Assembly (NCBI RefSeq): GCF_002257565.1
Contig: NZ_CP022736.1
Span: 2,976,001 to 3,040,000, forward strand
From: Herbaspirillum sp. meg3
GTDB taxonomy: Bacteria > Pseudomonadota > Gammaproteobacteria > Burkholderiales > Burkholderiaceae_D
Length of the DNA stretch: 64,000 bases
Reading direction: 5' to 3'
In this document: in pieces, positions 18,013 to 25,903 of the stretch
Numbering within the stretch: the first letter of the stretch is position 1
How the letters are laid out: each line of letters begins with the position of its first letter
The notes under the pieces: model-generated
What the model was told of the DNA's origin: nothing
Seen by the model: the letters and a program-made list of their open reading frames with translations, nothing else
Databases searched by the model: none
Position numbers and translations under genes: made by a program

Positions 18013-20241
18013 ATGCATTACGCCCTGGATATACGCACTTTCCTCTTCAGCCATTATTTCTATACCGGCCTGCGCATCGCCACGGGTGTCGTCGGGCTCA
18101 CCATGCTGGTCTTCAACATGGCCGACATGCAGACGACCATGACGGTCTTCCTCGGCGCGCTTTGCACCAGCCTGATGGACTTGCCGAGTCCGCTGCGACA
18201 CAAATTCAATGAAATGCTGGCAGGCGTGCTGCTCTGCACGCTGGTGATGCTCGTGATCAGCCTGTGTGCGCCGATCCACTGGCTGGTCAGCGTGGCGATG
18301 GTGGTCGTCAGCTTCCTTGCCAGCATGATGGTGGTGTACGGCAAGAAGACGCTGCCGCTGCAATTTGCTGCGCTGATGGTCATGACGCTGTCGATGGAAA
18401 ACACCGTGCCGTTTGAAGAAGCCTTCCTGCATGCCGGCTTCTTCCTCGCTGGTGGTCTGGGTTATCTGGCGTATTCGATGACAGTGTCCTATTTCTTGCG
18501 ACGCCGCGTCAAACAGCAGGTTCTGGCAGAAGCGCTGTTCGAGCTGGCGCGCTATCTGCGCATCAAAGCGGATTTCTACGACGTGCGCAGCGATCTGCAG
18601 GCGCAATTCACGACACTGGTACGCCAGCAGATCGTGCTGGCAGACAAGCTGCAAGCATCGCGCGACCTGGTGCTGCGCGACATGCACACCAAACAGGACG
18701 GCTTGCTGGTGCACGTCCACCTGAGCATGCTGGAGCTTTACGAGCAGGTCTTGTCGACGCACGCCGACTACGCGCTGTTGCGCAGCCATTTCGGCGACAC
18801 CGACGTCATCATCTTCCTGCGCGATCTCGCCAACAAGACGGCTGAAGATATCGAATCCATTGCCTACGCCGTGACCCGCAAGCGTGCATCCACACCGACC
18901 GTCAATTACAAAGCCGAGTTGCGCGCCGTGCAATATGAATTGCAGCAACTGCAGCAAGACAGCCTTGCCGGCCACATTCCGGATGAAGCCATCACGGTGC
19001 TGCGCGTCACTTACAACAAGATCCTCGACATCATCGAACTGATCTCGCAATTGCATCTGGCAACGCGCACGCCGATTGACGCCATTCCTATCCTGCCGGG
19101 TTCGGACATGACGCCGTTCCTGACGCAACAAAAGTACAAGGCCGGCCTGCTGATCGCCAACCTGCGCTGGCAGTCGCCGATTTTCCGCTTTGCCATCCGC
19201 GTCGCGCTGGCGGTGTCGACCGGGCTGTGGATCGCTTCCGCGCTGCCCTACATGTCGCACGGCTACTGGATCGTGCTGACCATCGTCATCATCCTCAAAC
19301 CCAATTTCAGCTCGACCAAGCAGCGCATGAGCGACCGTCTGATCGGCACCATCATCGGCTGCCTGATCACGGCGCTGATCCTGCGCTTCGTACACGACCC
19401 GATGGGATTGCTCGCAGTCCTGTTCATCGCCAGCGTGGCGGCGCCCGCCTTCACTTACGTCAAATATCGCTACACCGCGATTGCGGCGTCGGTACAGATT
19501 CTGATGCTGCTGAACCTGTTGCTGCCGGCGGGTCATCACGGTGTAATCGGCGAACGCCTGATCGACACCATCATCGGCGTGGCCATTGCCACCATCTTCA
19601 GCTACGTCCTGCCGAGCTGGGAATATCGCGATCTGCCGCGCCTGCTCAAGAACGTGCTGCATGCCAGCCATCGCTACATCAAGGCCAGCCGCGACATGCT
19701 GGAAGGAAAAGTCGGCGACGACTTCTTCTACCGCGTCTGCCGTAAAGGTTTCATGGACAGCTTGTCGGCGCTCATTTCGGCACAGGTGCGCATGATGGAC
19801 GAGCCGATGAGCAAGCAACGCGCCGTGCGCGAGATCAATCGCTTTGTGGTTCAGAACTATCTTGTCGCCGCCCACATTGCCGCCCTGCGCATCATGCTGC
19901 GTCGCCATGCCGAAGGCCTGCCGCGTGAACCGGTCAACAAACTGATCGAACAGACCTACCTGAATGCCACTGCGCATCTGCTGCAAGCGCAAAGCATTCT
20001 TGAGGGTCCGAACGCAAAGCAGACCGTCCCCGTCGAGGATGTCGCGCCTGCTGTTGTGAATCCCCTGGCCGACACGATGGCGGCTGAAGATTTCGCGCTC
20101 ACCACACAGCCCAGCACCCCGGAATGGTCGGGCTGGCACACACTACGTCGCCGCTCCGCTCTGCTCAACAACGACTTGCAGGAAATCGTGGCGCAGACCG
20201 GCGCTATCGAAAGCATTCTGCGGAAAGCCGAGCCGGTATAA
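18013..20241 (+). CDS. FUSC/YccS-family inner membrane protein
   Basis: This 742-residue protein resembles the YccS/YhfK branch of the FUSC superfamily, related to aromatic acid exporters. It has two clusters of membrane segments (about 20-160 and 395-535), each followed by a long cytoplasmic helical region, the duplicated layout of the family. The segment SHGYWIVLTIVIILKPNFSSTKQR (about 415-438) is typical. No membrane-fusion partner is adjacent, so export activity is inferred only from family. It ends at a strong terminator. Confidence 0.85.
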   Translation: MHYALDIRTFLFSHYFYTGLRIATGVVGLTMLVFNMADMQTTMTVFLGALCTSLMDLPSPLRHKFNEMLAGVLLCTLVMLVISLCAPIHWLVSVAMVVVSFLASMMVVYGKKTLPLQFAALMVMTLSMENTVPFEEAFLHAGFFLAGGLGYLAYSMTVSYFLRRRVKQQVLAEALFELARYLRIKADFYDVRSDLQAQFTTLVRQQIVLADKLQASRDLVLRDMHTKQDGLLVHVHLSMLELYEQVLSTHADYALLRSHFGDTDVIIFLRDLANKTAEDIESIAYAVTRKRASTPTVNYKAELRAVQYELQQLQQDSLAGHIPDEAITVLRVTYNKILDIIELISQLHLATRTPIDAIPILPGSDMTPFLTQQKYKAGLLIANLRWQSPIFRFAIRVALAVSTGLWIASALPYMSHGYWIVLTIVIILKPNFSSTKQRMSDRLIGTIIGCLITALILRFVHDPMGLLAVLFIASVAAPAFTYVKYRYTAIAASVQILMLLNLLLPAGHHGVIGERLIDTIIGVAIATIFSYVLPSWEYRDLPRLLKNVLHASHRYIKASRDMLEGKVGDDFFYRVCRKGFMDSLSALISAQVRMMDEPMSKQRAVREINRFVVQNYLVAAHIAALRIMLRRHAEGLPREPVNKLIEQTYLNATAHLLQAQSILEGPNAKQTVPVEDVAPAVVNPLADTMAAEDFALTTQPSTPEWSGWHTLRRRSALLNNDLQEIVAQTGAIESILRKAEPV

Positions 20242-20275
20242 AAAACGGCGGGAGATGTTACCTCCCGCCGTTTTT
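20241..20275. terminator. Bidirectional terminator between FUSC gene and metE
   Basis: A perfect 14-bp stem (20241-20254 with 20262-20275, GC core CGGCGGGAG) with A and T tracts on both sides lies between two convergent genes. Confidence 0.95.
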
Positions 20276-20304
20276 ATTTCTGCGGCATCTTTTTATCCAA
20301 CCAT

Positions 20305-22686
20305 TCAGGCCGCTGCAGGCGTCAACCGAGATGCATGCTGAGACGTCACCTGCAACTTCAACCCACCCTTCTCACGCAGTGTGTGCGCTGCCTGCACCAT
20401 CCGTGTCAGCGCTTCATGCGTTTCCGTCCAATTGCGAGTCTTCAGGCCGCAATCCGGATTCACCCACAGGCGCTGATCGGAGATCACGCCACGTGCCTTC
20501 TCCATCAAGCGCACCATGTCATCGACGTTCGGAATCCGCGGCGAGTGGATATCATAAATGCCCGGACCGATGTCGTTCGGATAGTTGTACTGACCAAAAC
20601 CATCCAGCAACTCCATGTCCGAACGTGACGTTTCGATCGTGATCACATCGGCATCCATTGCCGCAATCCACGGCAGGATGTCATTGAATTCCGAATAGCA
20701 CATGTGGGTGTGAATCTGCGTCTCGTCCTTGACGCCGCCCGCACTGATCTTGAACACGCGCACCGCCCAATCCAGATAATCCGTCCAGTCGACGGCCTTC
20801 AACGGCAAGCCCTCACGGAAGGCAGGTTCATCGATCTGAATCATGCCGATGCCGGCTTTTTCCAGATCGCAAACTTCATCGCGCAACGCCAGCGCGATTT
20901 GCAACGCGGTCGTCGCGCGCGGCTGATCGTCGCGCACAAAAGACCATTGCAGCATCGTCACCGGCCCGGTCAGCATGCCCTTCATCGGCTTTTGCGTCAG
21001 GCTTTGCGCGAACTGGCTCCAGCCTACCGTCATCGCTTCCGGGCGATACACATCGCCGTAGATGAATGGCGGCTTGACGCAGCGCGAGCCGTAGCTTTGC
21101 ACCCAGCCGTTCGCGGTAAAAGCGTAGCCCCACAGCTGCTCACCGAAATATTCGACCATGTCATTACGTTCCGGCTCGCCGTGCACCAGGACGTCCAGGC
21201 CGAGTTCCTCCTGCGTGGAGACCGCCAGGCGAATCTCGTCGCGCATTTTGTTCAGATAATCCAGATGACCGATCTCACCTCGCTTGTAAGCAGCGCGTGT
21301 CTGACGGATCTGTGCGGTCTGAGGGAAAGAACCGATGGTCGTGGTCGGAAACGCAGGCAGATTCCAACGTTGCTGCTGGATCGCGATACGCGCCGGGAAA
21401 GCAGAGGTGCGATCCGCATCGGTGCTCGTGACAGCCTTCAGCCGCTTTTGCACGAGTGGGTTATGGATGCGTGGCGAGCTGCGTCGGGCCGCCAGTGCAG
21501 CGCGTGCGGCCGCGAATTGGCCGGCAACGGCATCTGCATTGCCACTCAGCGCTTGCTTGAGTACAAAGATCTCATCCAGCTTTTGTGTAGCGAAAGCCAG
21601 CCAGCTTCTCAATTCTTGATCCAGTTTGTTTTCATTGGCGAGATCGACTGGCACGTGCAGCAACGAGCAACTCGACGCCAGCCATAAGCGCTTACCCAAC
21701 TTGTCGTGCAAGGGCTTGAGCGTCGCCAGTGCGGTATCCATATCACAGCGCCAGATATTACGGCCATCGACGATACCCACCGACAGAATCTTATCTTCAG
21801 GCCACTTGTCGGCGAACTCCTGCAATTGCGCCACGCCGCGAACACCATCCAGATGCACGCCCGCGACCGGTAAGCTGCGCAACAGATCGGCGTGTTCACT
21901 GACCGTGTCGAAGTAGGTCGTCAGCAGCAAGGACGGTGCAGCATTGGCCAGCCTGATGTAGACGGGCAGAAAAGCATCCAGCCACTCCCGGCTCAGCTCC
22001 AGCGCCAAGATCGGTTCGTCGATCTGTACCAGCGCGACACCGTTGTCACGCAAGCGGGCCAGCAATTTTTCGTATCCGGCGACGACTTTCGGCAACAAAT
22101 CCAGCTTGTGAGACAAACCCGACTTGATCTTGCCGAGAAACAGCAAACTCAGCGGCCCGAGCAAGACGACCTTGGTCTGTGCCGATGCAGAACTCGACGA
22201 CAGCTGCACCTGCGCCTCCGCAATCTCGTCAAACAGCCAGTCGACACCGCCGTCAAAGGACAGCTCCGGCGTCCACTCCGGTACCAGGTAGTGATAGTTG
22301 GTGTCGAACCACTTGGTCATTTCCAGGGCGAAGTGATCTTCGAGGTGATTTTTACTCCCCCGCGCCATCATGTAATAGCCGCTGAGATCAAGTGTCGACG
22401 GATCCAGGTTAAAACGCGTCGGCAAGGCGCCCAGCAGCACCAGCGTGCCCAGTACGTGGTCGTACCACGCGAAATCGCCCACAGTCACATAATCCATGCC
22501 GGCGGCGGCCTGCGCCTGCCAATGACGCGCACGTAACTCCTTACCAGTTGCGCGCAGGTCAGCCTCGGTAGCCTCGCCCCTCCAGAACGATTCCATCGCA
22601 AATTTCAGTTCACGCTGCCCGCCGATGCGCGGAAAACCCAATACGTGTGCAACATGTTCCGAACGAACCGCACCAGACAAAGCCAT
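20305..22686 (-). CDS. metE: Cobalamin-independent methionine synthase
   Basis: The 793-residue zinc enzyme transfers a methyl group from 5-methyltetrahydropteroyl-tri-glutamate to homocysteine, the last step of methionine synthesis. The N-terminal LGFPRIGGQRELKFAMESFW and the C-terminal zinc/homocysteine region (TTTIGSFPQT, MCYSEFNDI, NPDCGLKTR) are present, with the expected two-barrel length. The ATG at 22686 with GGGGAG seven bases before it is chosen over an upstream extension. It is divergent from metR, its usual activator. Confidence 0.96.
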   Translation of the reverse strand: MALSGAVRSEHVAHVLGFPRIGGQRELKFAMESFWRGEATEADLRATGKELRARHWQAQAAAGMDYVTVGDFAWYDHVLGTLVLLGALPTRFNLDPSTLDLSGYYMMARGSKNHLEDHFALEMTKWFDTNYHYLVPEWTPELSFDGGVDWLFDEIAEAQVQLSSSSASAQTKVVLLGPLSLLFLGKIKSGLSHKLDLLPKVVAGYEKLLARLRDNGVALVQIDEPILALELSREWLDAFLPVYIRLANAAPSLLLTTYFDTVSEHADLLRSLPVAGVHLDGVRGVAQLQEFADKWPEDKILSVGIVDGRNIWRCDMDTALATLKPLHDKLGKRLWLASSCSLLHVPVDLANENKLDQELRSWLAFATQKLDEIFVLKQALSGNADAVAGQFAAARAALAARRSSPRIHNPLVQKRLKAVTSTDADRTSAFPARIAIQQQRWNLPAFPTTTIGSFPQTAQIRQTRAAYKRGEIGHLDYLNKMRDEIRLAVSTQEELGLDVLVHGEPERNDMVEYFGEQLWGYAFTANGWVQSYGSRCVKPPFIYGDVYRPEAMTVGWSQFAQSLTQKPMKGMLTGPVTMLQWSFVRDDQPRATTALQIALALRDEVCDLEKAGIGMIQIDEPAFREGLPLKAVDWTDYLDWAVRVFKISAGGVKDETQIHTHMCYSEFNDILPWIAAMDADVITIETSRSDMELLDGFGQYNYPNDIGPGIYDIHSPRIPNVDDMVRLMEKARGVISDQRLWVNPDCGLKTRNWTETHEALTRMVQAAHTLREKGGLKLQVTSQHASRLTPAAA

Positions 22687-22771
22687 CGCCAACTCCCCTA
22701 AAAATGACGGAGATCGTGCGGCGATAAGCCACACAATCCTGAGAACTGGCATGTTGCAAGAACATAGACTA

Positions 22772-22799
22772 TGATTCAAACGATAAATTTTAAGAATCA
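22772..22799. promoter_or_regulatory. Dyad in metE/metR intergenic region, candidate MetR site
   Basis: TGATTC (22772-22777) and GAATCA (22794-22799) form an inverted repeat with 16 bases between, in the 131-base divergent promoter. A further TTGAAT lies at 22802-22807. Known MetR sites have TGAA-N5-TTCA half-sites, so this is a related but imperfect match. Confidence 0.45.
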
Positions 22800-22817
22800 A
22801 CTTGAATTTTACTAATA

Positions 22818-23738
22818 ATGCATTCGATTCTCGAACTTCGCCATCTCAAGACCCTGCAAGCACTCAAAGAAGCAGGCAACCTGCTGCGTGCGGCTTCCCT
22901 GCTCAATGTCACGCAATCAGCGCTGTCGCATCAGATCAAACAGTTGGAAGATCATCACGGTACACAACTCTTCGAGCGCAAGTCTGTCCCGGTACGCTTT
23001 ACACCGGCCGGTGATCGCCTGCTGAAACTGGCCGATGAAGTGCTGCCGCGCATCGCCGACGCCGAACGCGATCTCGCGCGCCTGCAACAAGGCGAAGCCG
23101 GTCAGCTAAGGATTGCGGTGGAATGCCACACTTGCTTCGACTGGCTGATGCCGTCGATGGACGTATTTCGCAAGCGCTGGCCGGAAGTCGATATGGATAT
23201 TGTCTCGGGCTTTCAGGCCGACCCGATCGGGCTGCTCTACGAGCACCGCGCCGACGTCGCTATCGTGGCGGAGGTCGATACCGATGAGCCTGTGGATTAC
23301 CACGCGCTGTTCCGCTTTGAAATCGTCGCGCTGCTGGCCCACGATCATCCGCTGGCAGGCAAGGACTACCTCACCGCAGAAGACTTCGCCACCGACACGC
23401 TGATCACCTATCCTGTCCCAGACGACATGCTCGACGTGGTACGCCAGGTATTGAAGCCGGCAGGCATCACCACGCAGCGACGCACCACGGAACTGACGGT
23501 CGCCATGCTGCAACTGGTGGCCAGCCGCCGCGGCATCGCCACGCTGCCGCTCTGGGCGGCACAGAACTACCTGAACCGCGACTACGTCCTCGCCAAACGC
23601 ATCACGCCGACCGGCCTGACCGGCCGGCTCTATGCGGCATGTCTGCCGGAGCTATCCGGCAAATCCTATCTGAACGACTTTGTCGCATCGACCCGCGAAA
23701 CCAGCTATCTGAACCTGCCTAACGTCGAGTTGCTTTGA
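22818..23738 (+). CDS. metR: LysR-family regulator MetR
   Basis: The 306-residue protein is MetR-like. The N-terminus LELRHLKTLQALKEAGNLLRAA with LNVTQSALSHQIKQLEDHHG carries the helix-turn-helix, and the effector domain follows with the conserved LMPSMDVFRKRWPEVDMDI segment. MetR uses homocysteine as co-effector to activate metE and other methionine genes. Its place divergent from metE supports the call. Confidence 0.93.
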   Translation: MHSILELRHLKTLQALKEAGNLLRAASLLNVTQSALSHQIKQLEDHHGTQLFERKSVPVRFTPAGDRLLKLADEVLPRIADAERDLARLQQGEAGQLRIAVECHTCFDWLMPSMDVFRKRWPEVDMDIVSGFQADPIGLLYEHRADVAIVAEVDTDEPVDYHALFRFEIVALLAHDHPLAGKDYLTAEDFATDTLITYPVPDDMLDVVRQVLKPAGITTQRRTTELTVAMLQLVASRRGIATLPLWAAQNYLNRDYVLAKRITPTGLTGRLYAACLPELSGKSYLNDFVASTRETSYLNLPNVELL

Positions 23739-23776
23739 AGCAAGGAAGACAATTTCGATGAAGGCAACAGACGAAA

Positions 23777-23803
23777 AAAAACCGTGCAATCTGCACGGCT
23801 TTT
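23777..23803. terminator. Bidirectional terminator between metR and GGDEF gene
   Basis: CCGTGCA (23782-23788) pairs with TGCACGG (23792-23798) around ATC, with eight A residues on the left and CTTTTT on the right. Confidence 0.88.
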
Positions 23804-23826
23804 TACTACGCCCTGCTTCTACAGCA

Positions 23827-25611
23827 TCAGTCCTTCTCGTCAGGCTCAATTGGCACATCTGGAGCACTTTGAACCTCCGGTACCTCGTACGACAAGACGC
23901 GATGCATGCGCTTTTGTTCAAACATGCGCTCGTCCGCCACACGCAGCAAGGTCTCAATATCCAGGCCATCCTGCGGGAACAGCGCCACACCGATGGACGC
24001 ATCCACAATGTACTGATTGCCGTCGCGCCCCTCTATTGGCTGGTTGAGGAAATTGCGGATTTTTTCTGCAATTGTCTTGGCGACATCTTCATCCGACACA
24101 CCATGCAAATAGACCACAAACTCGTCGCCGCCGAAGCGCGCCACCGAGTCGTCCTTACGCAAGGCATGCTGCAATTGCGACGCCGCCGACACCAGCACTT
24201 TGTCGCCTTCGTCATGACCGTATTGATCGTTGATTGACTTGAACTTGTCGAGGTCAATGAACAGCAACGCGAAACGCAGCGGCGTTGCTTCGCTACCCTT
24301 GCGACGGCGGAAATCGATCTGCGCGATGAAGGAGTCGCGGTTAAGCACGTTGGTGAGGCGATCAGTGCGCAGGTTGCGCTCCATCTCCTGGAAGCTTTGC
24401 GCCAACTGACCGATCTCGTCGCGGCGATCAATGTTCAGCGATGGGAAAGGCTCTCCATTGCCGATACTCTTGGCAGCGAGCGTCAATTTACGGATATCGC
24501 GCAATACCCAGCGCAATATGACAAAGCCCAGCACAAAGGTCATGCAGACCGCGATCAAACCCAGCAGCAAGGTCTGATAAACGCCGCCCGTCACTGACCC
24601 AAGGAAGTCTGAACGGCTCACCGCACTGACAGCGACCCAGTCAAGTCCTGCGTCGTCGTGATGCAGTCGAAATGCCAGCTCAGTCTTGGGACCGTCGGTT
24701 TGCAATCGCTGAACGACCAGCTTCCCGGGCTCGAGCTTTTGCTTCTTGAGATAAGCAGTCAGATCGGCATAGGCCTGGCGCACCAGCGGAGAACTGCTTT
24801 GACCGGCATTGAGACGAACAAAATCAGATCCGCTCATTTTGTGGATAGGCTCATTCACCGACGTGGCGATCAGGTCGCCGGACATCTCCACGATGAAGGC
24901 GACGCCGTTTTTGCTCAGCGGCAGCGCTTGCAGGAATTCGCTCAGACGGCGCAAACCAATGCTGCTGGTCGCCACGCCGAGCAAGGTACCGTCTGTCGTA
25001 TAAACCGGCTTGGACAAAGTAATGCCAAGAAATTTCAGACGGAAGTCAGTAAACACCGGCGACCACGTTTCACTCTTGCGCCGCATCGCCTGGACGTACC
25101 ACGGCCGCGTACGCGGTTCGTAATCCTGCGTCGCGATCAGCGTTGGCGTCGTGCCGGGGCCGCGCAAGTGGTAAACGTAATTTTTGCCTTGCGGATCGCG
25201 GATGCTGTACATGAACAGATTGACCTGTTCCTGCTTCACACCCAGGAAGCTGCCATCGGCGCCACCAAAATAAACGTAGCTGGGATCATCAAAGAGACTA
25301 TTGGCCAGCCACAAGCGCTCTTCCAGCGCAGCCTTGTCTTTCGGAAAGGGAATCAAAATCGGTTGACCGCCCTTTTCTGCGGGCGGAATCGGATCAGGAG
25401 CGACGACGCGCAGACTCTCGCGCGCGCCCAATAACTGTCGGTCTGTCGCCTGCCCGATACGACTCATGGTATCCATCAGCGCATTGCGCGCCAGCACCTC
25501 TGTGGCATCATCGCCCGCACGATACAAAAACCAGCCTATCGTCACTACCAGGCATAACATCAAGAACACAAACGGCAGAATGAACAGTCGTTGTAATGAA
25601 GATTGCTTCAG
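23827..25611 (-). CDS. Diguanylate cyclase with dCache sensor
   Basis: This membrane protein makes c-di-GMP. It has an N-terminal membrane segment, a periplasmic double-Cache domain (about 45-290), a second membrane segment near 340, HAMP (about 360-410) and a GGDEF domain. The active site RFGGDEFVVYL is intact, and the inhibitory I-site RKDD lies five residues before GGDEF. The first usual start codon (GTG 25569) would cut into the first membrane helix and has no ribosome site. AAGGGG (25619-25624) lies seven bases before an in-frame CTG (25611) and four before ATT (25614), so a rare start is proposed. Confidence 0.85.
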   Translation of the reverse strand: MKQSSLQRLFILPFVFLMLCLVVTIGWFLYRAGDDATEVLARNALMDTMSRIGQATDRQLLGARESLRVVAPDPIPPAEKGGQPILIPFPKDKAALEERLWLANSLFDDPSYVYFGGADGSFLGVKQEQVNLFMYSIRDPQGKNYVYHLRGPGTTPTLIATQDYEPRTRPWYVQAMRRKSETWSPVFTDFRLKFLGITLSKPVYTTDGTLLGVATSSIGLRRLSEFLQALPLSKNGVAFIVEMSGDLIATSVNEPIHKMSGSDFVRLNAGQSSSPLVRQAYADLTAYLKKQKLEPGKLVVQRLQTDGPKTELAFRLHHDDAGLDWVAVSAVSRSDFLGSVTGGVYQTLLLGLIAVCMTFVLGFVILRWVLRDIRKLTLAAKSIGNGEPFPSLNIDRRDEIGQLAQSFQEMERNLRTDRLTNVLNRDSFIAQIDFRRRKGSEATPLRFALLFIDLDKFKSINDQYGHDEGDKVLVSAASQLQHALRKDDSVARFGGDEFVVYLHGVSDEDVAKTIAEKIRNFLNQPIEGRDGNQYIVDASIGVALFPQDGLDIETLLRVADERMFEQKRMHRVLSYEVPEVQSAPDVPIEPDEKD

Positions 25612-25789
25612 AATTTCACCCCTTGCCGGTTGGCAGAATCTCTAAGATTGCCATCATTGCCATAATCGCCCACGACGGGTTGGACCACGTGCTTTATTGT
25701 TTTTTATATACGATTTTGCACCCGATAAGCCAACATGTGACCCTCCGACGCGCTATCGTCCTTTGATCTCAGAGTTTAATCGTTTACGC

Positions 25790-25856
25790 AAAAAAATTCC
25801 CTGATGCTATGAAAAATACCGATTTTCTCTGTGGCATTTTTCCGAACATCAGGGAA
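25790..25856 (-). terminator. clpB terminator with long loop
   Basis: On the minus strand TTCCCTGATG (25856-25847) pairs with CATCAGGGAA (25806-25797) around a 40-base loop that itself can form a small AT hairpin, followed by TTTTTT. It lies about 50 bases after the clpB stop. Confidence 0.75.
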
Positions 25857-25903
25857 CTGGATAGCATAATTACAACAAACTGATCAAGTCATTTCAGCAA
25901 GCC

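Noticed and set aside
17986..20139. 717-codon open frame on the minus strand
   Set aside because: It is the antisense shadow of the FUSC gene; its translation is His/Gln/Arg-rich with no family likeness, as expected from GC-rich codon bias.
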